This document shows positions 1 through 9,312 of a DNA stretch of 64,000 nucleotides, piece after piece. Origin of the DNA: Colwellia sp. C2M11. GTDB lineage: Bacteria; Pseudomonadota; Gammaproteobacteria; Enterobacterales; Alteromonadaceae. The stretch spans positions 298,730-362,729 of the forward strand of contig NZ_JAHKQD010000009.1 in NCBI RefSeq assembly GCF_018860915.1. Reading direction: 5' to 3'. Position numbers and translations under genes: made by a program. The notes beneath the pieces were generated by a model, which saw only the letters and a program-made list of their open reading frames with translations, did no database searches and was not told the DNA's origin. The first letter of the stretch is position 1. Each line of letters starts with the position of its first letter.

Positions 1-40
1 AGCGCATTAACTGATGGTTAAAAAAATGGATTGTCTTAAA

Positions 41-203
41 CTCTCTCATCCGGACTATAACCGTCGGCTCTGGAATTACACCAGATCTGCTGACCTCCTA
101 TCACTAAATAAAACGAATAAGAGCGCTCGCGGGCTATCTTAAAATAAATCAGGAGTGATTTTTTGTAAGTTACCGCCGGTGGGGAATTTCGCCCCGCCCT
201 GAG
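41..203 (-). ncRNA. FMN riboswitch (RFN element)
   Basis: Read on the minus strand, this stretch carries the conserved blocks of the FMN aptamer in order: GGGCGGGGCGAAATTCCCC and CACCGGCGGTA, then AGCCCGCGAGCGC, then CAGATCTGGTG, then GAGCCGACGGTTATAGTC and CGGATGAGAG. It points left, so the regulated gene lies outside the window. In relatives this gene is often ribB or another riboflavin gene, which is inference here. Just downstream, at 21-27, the minus strand has a T-rich run that may belong to a terminator-type expression platform. Confidence 0.96.
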
Positions 204-244
204 ATTAAAACATTATGTATGCGGCTAATATAACCGCGTGGCAG

Positions 245-273
245 ATTCTACGGAAGAACTATTCAGCGTGCAA
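245..273 (-). promoter_or_regulatory. Promoter of the FMN riboswitch leader
   Basis: On the minus strand TTGCAC (268-273) and TAGAAT (245-250) are 17 bases apart, placing the start of transcription near 238. The transcript would begin with a 7-bp stem (GCGGTTA with TAGCCGC) before the aptamer. The match is by eye. Confidence 0.55.
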
Positions 274-412
274 TCATTCTCCTTAGCTAATGCCTAAGAG
301 CCTAATGTTTGTGCGTAGGGCGCAATAAAATTCAGTTATGGCAGCGCAGATAGCATAACTATTTTGTATTAAATTTATACAAATAAAAATAGAGTATTTA
401 TACTATTAATAC

Positions 413-442
413 TTTACATTTATAGAGTGGATACTCTATAAT
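413..442 (+). promoter_or_regulatory. Promoter with palindromic operator for a candidate sRNA
   Basis: TTTACA (413-418) and a perfect TATAAT (437-442) are 18 bases apart. An inverted repeat, TATAGAGT / ACTCTATA with a 4-base centre, fills 421-440, that is, the spacer and part of the -10 box. A bound protein there would block the promoter. No regulator can be named. Confidence 0.55.
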
Positions 443-448
443 AATTTA

Positions 449-535
449 TGTTCCTAGCGGACACTTATTGTAATAATTTTATTCTAGCTTCCCCATAGCT
501 TACATATGCCAGTAGCATTGCTACTGGTTTTTTTT
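449..535 (+). ncRNA. Candidate orphan small RNA (about 87 nt)
   Basis: A consensus-like promoter ends at 442 and a strong intrinsic terminator ends at 535, with no reading frame of note between them. The implied RNA is about 87 nt, AU-rich in the middle, and ends in a GC-containing hairpin followed by eight U, the kind of 3' end favoured by Hfq-bound sRNAs. The next plus-strand gene (682) has its own possible promoter at 615-643. The alternative is a 5' leader of that gene with an attenuator. The sequence does not look like Spot 42, although Spot 42 is encoded next to engB in enterics and vibrios. Confidence 0.45.
509..535 (+). terminator. Intrinsic terminator of the candidate sRNA
   Basis: CCAGTAGC and GCTACTGG form a perfect 8-bp stem with loop ATT, followed directly by eight T (528-535). 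It works only in the plus direction. Confidence 0.85.
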
Positions 536-614
536 GTCTAAAATATGACAACAGTATTTAATTGAATATCAAATACCTGCCTGTATCCCTAACTAATTAG
601 CACTCACTTACTTA

Positions 615-643
615 TTGTATATTATGATTTTATTGATTATATT
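615..643 (+). promoter_or_regulatory. Possible promoter of the PilZ gene
   Basis: TTGTAT (615-620) and TATATT (638-643) are separated by 17 bases and lie about 40 bases upstream of the start codon at 682. The region is very AT-rich, so chance matches are likely. Confidence 0.35.
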
Positions 644-681
644 ATTTTTTAGATACTTTAAGAATATGTGTACAAGATACT

Positions 682-1359
682 ATGTCAGGTCTCAATATAA
701 ATAGTAAGCCTCAAATATTTGAATTGCAGCCAGGTAAAACTATGGATTTGCAAATAAACCACCCTGTATCTGTTCGTTTGAAATTGACTTTAGTCGGTTA
801 TGAATTTGGTAAATATATTTTATTGAAATACCCGAAAGTCATTAGTACTTCGCAATATAAAGATGTGTTGGTTGAGGGCAATGTTGTTATTGTGCGTTAC
901 CTATTAGAAGGTGACAAAGGAGAGTGCTGTGCTTTTAAGTCAGTGATTAAAAACATTTCAACGTTTCCTGAAAAACTCTTATTTATCGCTTACCCTAACA
1001 AGATAGAAAATCGTCAGTTAAGAGTGCAGCAAAGAACAAGTATTCATATTCCTGCAGCTATTATGATCGAAGAAGATAATATTAATAAAGAAATGAAAAT
1101 ACTTGGCGCTATCGCGGATATATCTCTTAAAGGCTGTTGTTTTTTATTTAAGAGTACTAGCTTGGCGACTAATGTGAATCAACGGAAAATATTTGTTTGT
1201 TTACAAGATCAAACAGGAGCTGAAATAAAAATATCAGCTCGGGTATGTAATAGTCGAAACGATCAAGGTGTTGTGAGTGTTGGTATTCAGTTTTTAGAAG
1301 ATAATGATTTACTACCCAAATTATTAGAACAATTATTTATCAATATTGATAATAGCTAA
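682..1359 (+). CDS. YcgR-like PilZ domain c-di-GMP receptor
   Basis: A soluble 225-residue protein. The N-terminal half resembles the YcgR-type beta domain that precedes PilZ. The C-terminal half (from about residue 110) is PilZ. The c-di-GMP contact motifs are present: RVQQR fits RxxxR and DISLKG fits (D/N)xSxxG. In the family such proteins sense c-di-GMP and modulate motility or secretion; no flagellar gene is nearby, so the target is unknown. The gene is convergent with engB, with only 14 bases between the stops. There is no signal peptide or membrane segment. Confidence 0.85.
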   Translation: MSGLNINSKPQIFELQPGKTMDLQINHPVSVRLKLTLVGYEFGKYILLKYPKVISTSQYKDVLVEGNVVIVRYLLEGDKGECCAFKSVIKNISTFPEKLLFIAYPNKIENRQLRVQQRTSIHIPAAIMIEEDNINKEMKILGAIADISLKGCCFLFKSTSLATNVNQRKIFVCLQDQTGAEIKISARVCNSRNDQGVVSVGIQFLEDNDLLPKLLEQLFINIDNS

Positions 1360-1373
1360 TTTTTTAGGTTAGT

Positions 1374-2021
1374 TTATTCTTCTGGCTCTTCAAGAAACCA
1401 ATCGCAAATAATACTATTTGCTTGTTCTTCACCGGTACGTTTTAATGATGAAAATGCTTGAACCTTAATATCAGCATTTAGTGGTGCTAAGGCTTTTTTT
1501 ACTTTTAGCACTTCAGCACTACGCTTACCTTGAGACAATTTATCACTTTTAGTTAACAAAGCTAAAACAGGTAAGTCGCTATCAGCAGCCCACTGAATTA
1601 AGTCCATATCCAAGTCTTTTAATGGATGGCGTATATCCATTAGTACAACTAGGCCTTTAAGGCTTTCGCGTTTTTCTAAATATTCGCCCAATGCTTTTTG
1701 CCATTTCTTCTTCATTTCTAAAGGGACTTTAGCAAAACCGTAACCGGGTAAATCAATTAAACGTTTATTGTCGCCAATTTCAAAAACGTTAATCAGTTGA
1801 GTACGACCAGGGGTTTTACTGATTCGTGCTAAACCTTTTTGATTAGTTAGCGTATTTAATGCGCTTGATTTGCCTGCATTTGAGCGGCCTGCAAAAGCAA
1901 CTTCAATACCACTATCTTCAGGTAATCTTCGAATATCTGGCGCACTGATGGTAAAGGTAGCTTTGCTTAAATGTATAGTGGTAGAAGACAAGGACTTAAC
2001 TCTTAATAAAAAATCTGACAC
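1374..2021 (-). CDS. engB: Ribosome biogenesis GTPase EngB/YihA
   Basis: A 215-residue TrmE-Era-EngA-EngB-Septin family GTPase needed for late assembly of the 50S subunit. The nucleotide-binding motifs are visible: G1 GRSNAGKS, G3 DLPGYG and G4 TKSDK. The length is normal for the family. The first 20 or so residues are less conserved, so a later start cannot be excluded. It is divergent from the cytochrome gene at 2220, with about 200 bases between them. In E. coli engB lies beside the Spot 42 RNA gene; here a PilZ gene and a different candidate sRNA occupy that side. Confidence 0.95.
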   Translation of the reverse strand: MSDFLLRVKSLSSTTIHLSKATFTISAPDIRRLPEDSGIEVAFAGRSNAGKSSALNTLTNQKGLARISKTPGRTQLINVFEIGDNKRLIDLPGYGFAKVPLEMKKKWQKALGEYLEKRESLKGLVVLMDIRHPLKDLDMDLIQWAADSDLPVLALLTKSDKLSQGKRSAEVLKVKKALAPLNADIKVQAFSSLKRTGEEQANSIICDWFLEEPEE

Positions 2022-2102
2022 TATTATAACGTTATTCTTATAAAAATGATGAACAAATATGCTAAATAGTACGTTTTTTCAAGGAATTTTTATCAGATGG
2101 TG

Positions 2103-2130
2103 TTACACACAGGATAGATTAGTGTAAAAT
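2103..2130 (+). promoter_or_regulatory. Possible promoter of the three-haem cytochrome gene
   Basis: TTACAC (2103-2108) and TAAAAT (2125-2130) are 16 bases apart. TTACAC also forms an inverted repeat with GTGTAA (2122-2127), so a regulator might bind across the promoter. The transcript would have a leader of roughly 80 bases. Confidence 0.35.
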
Positions 2131-2219
2131 GCCGTCACTTTTTAAGATTTATTGTAAAAATAAACTCAATCATAATTTAACATTAAAAGTTTAGTTAACG
2201 ACAAGCAGAGAGCAATTCA

Positions 2220-3167
2220 ATGAAAAAAATATTATTTTCACTTTTGTTAGGAGCGAGTATGCTCAATACAGCAATGGCTGTAGAAGGCGATGCTGAAGCA
2301 GGTAAAGGTAAATCAGCTATCTGTGCCACATGTCATGGTGCTACCGGTATCAGTATAGCGCCTATTTATCCAAACCTTGCTGGACAAAAAGCTCCTTACA
2401 TAGTTAAACAATTAACTGACTTTAAGGCTGGCACCAGAACGGATATGATGATGGCACCAATGGCTGTTAATCTATCTGAGCAAGATATGGCTGACTTAGC
2501 TGCATACTTTTCAAGTCAACCACGTAGTGGTAAAGCAGCTGCTGCAGCAACAACGGATACATCTGCTGTAGCACCAACTGCAGCAGGTAACGTAGAAGTT
2601 GTAACTTCAACCTCTGCTAAAGCTATTTATGCTGGTGATGTGAAAGCAGGACAAGAAAAGTCAGGAATGTGTGTTGCTTGTCATGGTACTGATGGTAATA
2701 GTGCGATAGCAATTTATCCTAAACTTGCAGGTCAAAGTGCTAATTATTTAGCTAAACAGTTAGCTGATTTTAAATCAGGTGCACGTGTTGATCCTGTAAT
2801 GGCGGGTATGGTTGCGGGCTTAAGTTCAACAGATATGGATGATTTAGCTGCATACTTTGCCGTTCAAACAATGAGTGATGGTACTGGTGAGACAAGTGCT
2901 AAAGGTAAAAAACTCTATTTTGGTGGTGATGTTGAAAAGGGTGTTACAGCCTGTATCGCTTGTCATGGTATTGAAGGTAAAGGTATGGCACAAGCTGGTT
3001 TTCCTGCTATTGCGGGTCAAAATGCAGATTACTTGAAAAAGCAATTACTAACCTTTAGAGAAGGTAGTCGTAGTAACGATAGAAATAACATGATGCGTAA
3101 TATTGCAATAAAACTATCAGAAAGCGATATTGAAGAGCTAGTGAAGTACATGTCTTCTCTTAAATAA
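2220..3167 (+). CDS. Three-haem c4-like periplasmic cytochrome c
   Basis: The protein has 315 residues with a clear signal peptide ending at AMA. It carries three class I cytochrome c domains with haem motifs CATCH, CVACH and CIACH, each followed by the YPxLAGQ or PAIAGQ signature and a distal methionine region. Classical cytochrome c4 has two domains in about 190 residues. Here a third domain and an Ala/Thr-rich linker (about residues 104-140) are added. It probably shuttles electrons in the periplasm to a terminal oxidase or reductase. Domain 1 is closely related to the one-haem cytochrome at 54176. It is monocistronic and followed by a terminator. Confidence 0.9.
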   Translation: MKKILFSLLLGASMLNTAMAVEGDAEAGKGKSAICATCHGATGISIAPIYPNLAGQKAPYIVKQLTDFKAGTRTDMMMAPMAVNLSEQDMADLAAYFSSQPRSGKAAAAATTDTSAVAPTAAGNVEVVTSTSAKAIYAGDVKAGQEKSGMCVACHGTDGNSAIAIYPKLAGQSANYLAKQLADFKSGARVDPVMAGMVAGLSSTDMDDLAAYFAVQTMSDGTGETSAKGKKLYFGGDVEKGVTACIACHGIEGKGMAQAGFPAIAGQNADYLKKQLLTFREGSRSNDRNNMMRNIAIKLSESDIEELVKYMSSLK

Positions 3168-3204
3168 GCTAAAATATTTTATTAGTAATGTACTAATACT
3201 CTGA

Positions 3205-3236
3205 AAAAAAGCAGCATTTATTGCTGCTTTTTTGTT
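3205..3236 (+). terminator. Intrinsic terminator after the cytochrome gene
   Basis: GCAGCA and TGCTGC form a 6-bp stem, flanked by A-run and T-run sequences, which also pair and make it usable in both directions. Confidence 0.8.
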
Positions 3237-3286
3237 TTATCACATAAAATAATTGCTATGATTGGTGATATAACTAGGTGAGACAC

Positions 3287-3913
3287 TTGAGCAATAATAT
3301 CGATACTAAGCAACTAATAGCTTGCCAATTGTGTGATGCGCTATATGAAAAGCCGCAATTAAAACAAGGCCAAATAGTTAAGTGCACGCGTTGTGGTAGC
3401 ACAATGGCTGAACGAAAAGTAAATTCAATTGAACGGAGCTTTTATTGGTCAATGGCCGGTCTTTTGTTGTTAATACCTGCTGTACTACTTCCTCTTATGG
3501 GAGTCACATTAGCGGGTCAGTATCATCATGCATCACTACTTGATTGTATTATTGCCCTGATAGACCGAGGCTTCTTTATGATTGCAACGTTAGTCTTTTT
3601 GTTTGCTATTGCTGTGCCTACTATTCGTTTATTAGGATCTTTTTATATTACCTATAGCTTCAAATATAATAAGTTAAAACCTTCATTATTGTATTTTTTT
3701 CGTGCGTTTCATCACTTAGATAATTGGGCAATGCTCAATGTATTTATGCTTGGTATCGTTGTGTCTATGTATAAATTACTCGACGATACTGAGTTATCTA
3801 TTAACATGGGATTACTGGCTTTTATTTTGTGGCTGATTAGTTCAACAATGGCTGCGTCGACATTAGATCAAGATTATATTTGGCAAAAATTAGAGGATGA
3901 ATTTGTTGATTAA
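3287..3913 (+). CDS. pqiA: PqiA-like inner-membrane protein, first half-size copy
   Basis: About 208 residues: an N-terminal zinc-ribbon-like cysteine cluster (CQLC...CTRC) and four predicted membrane helices, the repeated unit of PqiA/LetA proteins. E. coli PqiA and LetA carry two such units in one chain of over 400 residues; here each unit is its own gene. A GTG at 3278 is possible, but it lies inside the ribosome-binding sequence AGGTGAG (3276-3282), so TTG at 3287 is the better start. The stop overlaps the next gene by 17 bases, indicating translational coupling. These proteins partner with MCE proteins in lipid transport across the envelope. Confidence 0.88.
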   Translation: MSNNIDTKQLIACQLCDALYEKPQLKQGQIVKCTRCGSTMAERKVNSIERSFYWSMAGLLLLIPAVLLPLMGVTLAGQYHHASLLDCIIALIDRGFFMIATLVFLFAIAVPTIRLLGSFYITYSFKYNKLKPSLLYFFRAFHHLDNWAMLNVFMLGIVVSMYKLLDDTELSINMGLLAFILWLISSTMAASTLDQDYIWQKLEDEFVD

Positions 3914-4541
3914 TACTGCAAAAAACAACAATCTTGCTCTTTGTCCTCAATGCCATAAAGTTAACGTACTTGGTGATGCCGCTAGTGATGAAAAAATACA
4001 ATGTGTACGTTGTAAAGGGATGTTTTATCAACGGAACTCTCGCAGTTTACAATATACTTTAGCGTGGAGTATTGCAGCATTAATAGCTTTTATTCCTGCA
4101 AACCTTTACCCTATTATGATTATATATTCTTTAGGTATTGGTGAGCCATCAACGATACTTTCAGGTATTGGACAGTTTATTGATCATGGCTTGTACCCTA
4201 TCGCTATCATTATTTTTACAGCAAGTATCATTGTACCATTACTTAAAATAGCGGGTTTGTTTGTACTAGTTTACCGTGCACATACTGGGATAAGATTACG
4301 ACCAGATAAACACAGTAAATTTTATCATCTGTTAGAGTTTTTGGGCCCTTGGTCAATGCTGGATGTCTTTGTCGTTGCCTTACTAGTGGCTGTGGTCGAA
4401 TTAGGGTTTATAACGACAATTGCAGCAGGACCAGCAATAAATTACTTTACCTTAACGGTAATTTTTACCATGATCGCAGCCAATAGCTTTGATTCTAGAC
4501 TGCTGTGGGATAAACAACAAAATAGTGACGAAAATTTTTAG
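3897..4541 (+). CDS. pqiA: PqiA-like inner-membrane protein, second half-size copy
   Basis: The protein has 214 residues with the same plan as its upstream neighbour: a cysteine cluster (CPQC...CVRC) and four predicted membrane helices. Together the two genes cover the content of one full-length PqiA/LetA. The ATG at 3897 abuts a GAGG motif with no spacer, so the in-frame TTG at 3903 may be the real start, or translation may be coupled through the 17-base overlap. The MCE gene follows after 13 bases, so all three form one operon. Confidence 0.88.
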   Translation: MNLLINTAKNNNLALCPQCHKVNVLGDAASDEKIQCVRCKGMFYQRNSRSLQYTLAWSIAALIAFIPANLYPIMIIYSLGIGEPSTILSGIGQFIDHGLYPIAIIIFTASIIVPLLKIAGLFVLVYRAHTGIRLRPDKHSKFYHLLEFLGPWSMLDVFVVALLVAVVELGFITTIAAGPAINYFTLTVIFTMIAANSFDSRLLWDKQQNSDENF

Positions 4542-4554
4542 GTAAAGGAACAAA

Positions 4555-7500
4555 ATGACTATTGATAAATCGTTGAATAATAATGATTTGAAAACTAATG
4601 TAGCTTCTGCTGATGTTGTGCCTAGACAAGGTATTTCAGCTATATGGTTTATCCCTTTTATTGCGCTAATTTTTGGCGGTTGGTTAGCTATTAAGGCGAT
4701 ATCTGAACAAGGTGTTTTCATTACGATTGAATTTGAAAATGGTTCAGGTATTGTCCCGAAAAAAACAGAAGTACGTTATAAAGGTCTTGTCACTGGTTTA
4801 GTCAGTAAAGTAGAGCCCTCAGATGACTTACAATCAGTGATTGCAGAAGTAGAAATGACACAATCTTTTACTGATTACCTTACTAACAAAACAAAGTTTT
4901 GGTTGGTAAGCGCGGATATTTCTTTACAAGGTGTTTCTGGGTTAGAAACGTTAGTATCGGGTAGTTATATTAATATTATTCCAGACACTGATAAACAGTC
5001 TCGCAGCCAAGACCACTTTATTGCATTAAATGAAGCGCCAGAGTTAGATATGGCAACGCCTGGTCTGCACTTAACCTTGAAGGCCAGTGTGTTAGGTTCA
5101 ATTAGTGAAGACTCACCTATTACCTTTAAACAAATACCTATTGGTTATGTTACGGGTTACCACTATGTTGAAGAAAGCCAAGACATTAATATCAATATCT
5201 TTATTGAACAAGAATATGCGCATTTAATTAAAGAAAATTCACTCTTTTGGAATATGAGTGGCATACAAATCAACGCTTCTATTGCTGCAGGTGTAAAAAT
5301 AAATACTGGTTCATTAGGCTCTATTCTTGGTGGTGGCATTGCGGTTGATACTTTGAGTTATCACGAAAAGTTACCTTCAGCTAAAAACGGACAAGTTTTT
5401 CCATTACATGCAGATTTTCAAGCCGCAGAGATGGGCCATAGCATTGAGCTTACATTAGATTGGAATTCAGATGTGAATCATAATGCAGCGATTTTATATC
5501 AAGGTGTAACCATAGGGAGTATTGAATCTTTTAGTAAAATAGACCCTAAGACTAGAAAAATTACTGCTCAAGCGAAAGTGAACCCACGTATTGTTCCTTA
5601 CTTAACCGATCAATCACAGTTTTATCTGGTCTCGCCTAAAATTGAACTTTCGGGGGTGTCAAACGCAAAAGCTTTATTAACCGGTACCTATATTAATATA
5701 CGTCCTTCATTACAAGGTAAGCCAATAAATAAATTTCATGTTTTCAACGTTAAACCGCCTTATTTGTATGCTGAACCAGGATTACATTTAATTATTGAGT
5801 CTAATAATAGGCACTCCTTACAAGCAGGCAATAATATTTATTTTAAACAGCAAGTTATTGGTAGCATTCAGGCGGTTGATACAGTGGGAGCCGATCAGCA
5901 TTTAATCCACATTCATATTCAAGATAAATACCAACACTATGTTAATTCTACTAGCCGTTTTTATAATAATTCTGGGCTTAAAATTAAGGCCAACCTTTTG
6001 GGGGTAGATGTTGAAGCACAGTCACTGCAGAGTATTTTAACCGGTGGGATTTCAATGATAAATATTGACAGTTCTGATGATGCTTTGGCAGAAAATTCAG
6101 TAGTTAATGGCGACAAATTTACATTATTTGCTAACCAAAAAATAGCAGAGCAACGGGTCAGTTTTACGTTAACTGCGCCTGCTAATGAACAGATTAAGGT
6201 TAGCACACGTGTGTTACATCGTGGCATAGAAATAGGTGCCATTCATACTATTGAAGCTGATGGCGATAGCAGTAAATTATTCCTTGGCTTATTACCTGAA
6301 TATGAGCATATTTTGCGTGAAGGTACTCAATTTTGGTTGGCTAAACCAAGCTTTACTTTGTCTGGTGCAACAGATCCTGAAGCATTACTCGGTGGTGCTT
6401 ATATCACGTTTGATTTTAATAACGAAAGTGAAGTAGCTAAAACTAACTTTACCTTATTGACGTCACCGCCAGCTAAATCAGCTAGTGCACCAGGCTTACA
6501 ATTAAGTTTATTAACAAATAGTGCAACGGTAGCTACCGCGGGAAGTAGTATTAGCTATCGCGGTATTGTGGTTGGGCAAGTTGATAATGTGGCCTTAGAC
6601 AAGAAAGCAGATAAGGTACATATTAATGTAACGATTGATGAAGAGTATCAAGCGTTAATTCAGGCTGATACCAGGTTTTATAATGCGAGCGGTGTCACAC
6701 TTAGCGGTGGTTTGGGTGATTTTGTACTAAAAACTGAATCTATAGATGCGATGCTACGTGGTGGAATTAGCTTTTATAATCCTGTCGTTATTGAGAAAAC
6801 ACAAGTTCAAGTACAAGAGTTAGATACTTTTGAGTTATTTGATAATATTGAACAAGCAGAAAATGCAGGTCTGGCTATTAGTATTTATTTCAAGGACTAC
6901 TCGGGCTTAAAAGTAAATACACATGTTGTTTATCAAGGACAACAAGTGGGCTCAGTAACACGTTTAATTTTTAATCCTGATGAAATTGGTGTGACAGCTT
7001 TAGTACTGTTAAATGATCTAGGTGCTAAATTTGCACAAAAAGGTACTAATTTTTGGGTCGTTGAGCCAGAGATTGGTTTAGTAGGATCGAAAAATGTTTC
7101 ATCTTTACTTGATGGTGCGTTTATTTCACTTTTACCAAGTAATCAATCAAGCGAACAACAAACAGTATTTGAAGCGCTTGAATTACCTCCTACGGTGAAA
7201 CAATTACCTTATGGCTTAAATATTAAATTAGTGACTCAGCGCTTAGGGTCGGTACGTATTGGTAATCCAGTGTTATACCGCCAGGTGAAAGTTGGTAAGG
7301 TTATTGGTATTGATTTATCACCAACGGCTGATACCGTTGACGTTTATATCAATATTGCCAAGCGCTATGCACCTTTAGTTAATCGTGGTAGCAAGTTCTG
7401 GAATACAAGTGGTATTAATATTGATGCTGGTATTTTTTCAGGCATTAATATTGATTCAGAGTCTATTGAAACCTTAATTTCTGGTGGTATTGCCTTTGCT

Positions 7501-7620
7501 AGTCCAGCATTATCAGCAGATGAGCCAGAAAGTGCTCCGCGAGTAAATAGCTTTTTGTTACATCAAACCCTTGATAAAGATTGGTTAGAGTGGCAGCCTA
7601 AAATAGCAATAGACCAATAA
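4555..7620 (+). CDS. pqiB: Eight-domain MCE protein, PqiB/LetB family lipid-transport tunnel
   Basis: The protein has 1021 residues: a single N-terminal membrane helix (about residues 29-49) and then eight MCE domains in the periplasm. I counted eight copies of the domain core, including VRYKGLVTG, ITFKQIPIG, ILYQGVTIG, IYFKQQVIG, VLHRGIEIG, ISYRGIVVG, VVYQGQQVG and VLYRQVKVG. E. coli PqiB has three domains and LetB (YebT) has seven, so this is a longer relative of LetB. Family members form hexameric stacked rings that give lipids a path between the membranes. It is the last gene of the operon with the two PqiA genes. Confidence 0.93.
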   Translation: MTIDKSLNNNDLKTNVASADVVPRQGISAIWFIPFIALIFGGWLAIKAISEQGVFITIEFENGSGIVPKKTEVRYKGLVTGLVSKVEPSDDLQSVIAEVEMTQSFTDYLTNKTKFWLVSADISLQGVSGLETLVSGSYINIIPDTDKQSRSQDHFIALNEAPELDMATPGLHLTLKASVLGSISEDSPITFKQIPIGYVTGYHYVEESQDININIFIEQEYAHLIKENSLFWNMSGIQINASIAAGVKINTGSLGSILGGGIAVDTLSYHEKLPSAKNGQVFPLHADFQAAEMGHSIELTLDWNSDVNHNAAILYQGVTIGSIESFSKIDPKTRKITAQAKVNPRIVPYLTDQSQFYLVSPKIELSGVSNAKALLTGTYINIRPSLQGKPINKFHVFNVKPPYLYAEPGLHLIIESNNRHSLQAGNNIYFKQQVIGSIQAVDTVGADQHLIHIHIQDKYQHYVNSTSRFYNNSGLKIKANLLGVDVEAQSLQSILTGGISMINIDSSDDALAENSVVNGDKFTLFANQKIAEQRVSFTLTAPANEQIKVSTRVLHRGIEIGAIHTIEADGDSSKLFLGLLPEYEHILREGTQFWLAKPSFTLSGATDPEALLGGAYITFDFNNESEVAKTNFTLLTSPPAKSASAPGLQLSLLTNSATVATAGSSISYRGIVVGQVDNVALDKKADKVHINVTIDEEYQALIQADTRFYNASGVTLSGGLGDFVLKTESIDAMLRGGISFYNPVVIEKTQVQVQELDTFELFDNIEQAENAGLAISIYFKDYSGLKVNTHVVYQGQQVGSVTRLIFNPDEIGVTALVLLNDLGAKFAQKGTNFWVVEPEIGLVGSKNVSSLLDGAFISLLPSNQSSEQQTVFEALELPPTVKQLPYGLNIKLVTQRLGSVRIGNPVLYRQVKVGKVIGIDLSPTADTVDVYINIAKRYAPLVNRGSKFWNTSGINIDAGIFSGINIDSESIETLISGGIAFASPALSADEPESAPRVNSFLLHQTLDKDWLEWQPKIAIDQ

Positions 7621-7638
7621 CATTATTGAAACCGTTCT

Positions 7639-9312
7639 TTACAGTGAATCTGAATTCAGTTTAGGATGTTTAGTTAAAGCAACAAATTCAGTAACTGCTT
7701 GTTCTGGATTGCTTGCTTCAGTGATTGCAGTAACGACAGCGATACTGTCAACAGTCGTTGCTAGTACTTGAGGTGCTCGTGCTAAATTAATACCGCCTAT
7801 GGCCACGACGGGAATAGATGGTTTTTTAGATCTTAATGCTAATAACTGGCGTAAATTATCTACCCCTTGAATTTGTCCTGTCATATCTTTAGTTTTTGTT
7901 GGAAAAATGGCGCCAATAGCTAAATACGAAGGTTGTAACTGTTGTGCGAGTAAAAACTCATAACAGCCATGTGTGCTGATACCAAGCTTAAGCCCTGCCT
8001 GTTGAATTTTTTTTAAGTCGGCTTTATTTAAATCTTCTTGCCCAATATGAACGCCATAAGCATTATATTTTATAGCTAATTCCCAATAATCATTAATAAA
8101 TAGTCGAGTTTTATATTTTTGGGCTAAATTAATCGCTTCAATAATAATATTTTTAAGCTCAGTTTCGGCTAAATTTTTAACTCTTAGTTGGATAATGTTT
8201 AATCCTAAAGGTAATAAACGCTTTAACCACGCTATTGAGTCTACTACTGGGTATAACCCGAGCTTCTCACCTTGTAAATTTAGCGATGCAAACGCAGGTA
8301 AGTTTTGATGTTGTTGATTGAGTGTATCTATTACCGTTGGAAATAATTCATTTAAACAAACCTGTGACTCCACCTCTGATGGTAATATTGCCGGCCAGGC
8401 GAGTTGTTCAAAAGCGCCATAATATTGATGCTGTTGTTTAGCACTAATGCTTTGTGTTGCAGCTAGCCCATGGTTGATAAATGCTTTAGCTAAGGTGAAA
8501 GCATCTCGTACTAAATACCCTTTCGCTAAACACGATGCTAAGGCACTTGCGAAACTACAGCCGCCGCCATGACTATAATGAGTTTTAAGTCGAGGTGAGC
8601 TGAGTTGATATTCGATTGCTTGAAAGCACTTATCTTGATTATCCTGTTTTATTTGATTAAGTTGGTGGTAACAGTAATCAATGCACTGGTGATTATTTTT
8701 GCTGTGACCACCTTTAATAATGATACTTTTTATGGCAAATCTTTGATGAATTATTTTCGCAAGTTGTTTGACGCTAAGCTGACTTATATTAGGTTGAGCT
8801 ATACTAAGTGAGTCAATTTCTTTTTTTATCATTGAACTTACAAAAAAATGGGCTTCATTTATATTAGGGGTAAGCACATCAATTTGTTGTAATAAAGGAG
8901 CTAGGTCAAGCACTGATAATTGATTGAAATTACCACCAACACTGGCTTGTCCTACCGGATCATAAACAGTAATTAATTGTGGTAGTTTTCTTTTTAGTTG
9001 CTTTAGTGTCGACGCTAACCATAAAACTTGTATATTACCGGCTAGTAAACCAATTTTTATTACTGCTGGCGGTTTGTCCTCAATCAGGGTCGTTACTTGT
9101 TGTTGTAAAATATCGACAGCAACAGGGTTCACCGAGATTAGCTGATCTGAATTTTGTACCGTATTGGCGGTAATTAATGTACACACTTCCACACCCAAGC
9201 TATGGCCTGTTTTTATATCGGCAGCAATACCTGCACCACCAGAGCAATCACTGCCTGAAATACTCCAGATTATTGGCTTTTTTTGACGATTATTTATCAT
9301 TGTTGATGCCAA
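7639..9312 (-). CDS. thiDE: Fused HMP-P kinase / thiamine phosphate synthase (ThiD-ThiE)
   Basis: A 557-residue fusion. Residues 1 to about 275 are ThiD, which phosphorylates hydroxymethylpyrimidine phosphate; [16 protein letters not shown] and the late [12 protein letters not shown] loop are visible. From about residue 345 to the end is ThiE, which joins the pyrimidine and thiazole; [21 protein letters not shown] and VVAIGGI are visible. It is the last gene of the thiamine operon and overlaps thiG by 16 bases. Related fusions have been annotated in other gammaproteobacteria. It is cytoplasmic and is expected to be controlled by the TPP riboswitch at 13605. Confidence 0.94.
   Translation of the reverse strand: MASTMINNRQKKPIIWSISGSDCSGGAGIAADIKTGHSLGVEVCTLITANTVQNSDQLISVNPVAVDILQQQVTTLIEDKPPAVIKIGLLAGNIQVLWLASTLKQLKRKLPQLITVYDPVGQASVGGNFNQLSVLDLAPLLQQIDVLTPNINEAHFFVSSMIKKEIDSLSIAQPNISQLSVKQLAKIIHQRFAIKSIIIKGGHSKNNHQCIDYCYHQLNQIKQDNQDKCFQAIEYQLSSPRLKTHYSHGGGCSFASALASCLAKGYLVRDAFTLAKAFINHGLAATQSISAKQQHQYYGAFEQLAWPAILPSEVESQVCLNELFPTVIDTLNQQHQNLPAFASLNLQGEKLGLYPVVDSIAWLKRLLPLGLNIIQLRVKNLAETELKNIIIEAINLAQKYKTRLFINDYWELAIKYNAYGVHIGQEDLNKADLKKIQQAGLKLGISTHGCYEFLLAQQLQPSYLAIGAIFPTKTKDMTGQIQGVDNLRQLLALRSKKPSIPVVAIGGINLARAPQVLATTVDSIAVVTAITEASNPEQAVTEFVALTKHPKLNSDSL

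Noticed and set aside
449..535. Candidate sRNA as Spot 42 (spf)
   Set aside because: The location near engB is suggestive, but the sequence, terminator stem and length do not resemble Spot 42 and no CRP site is seen.
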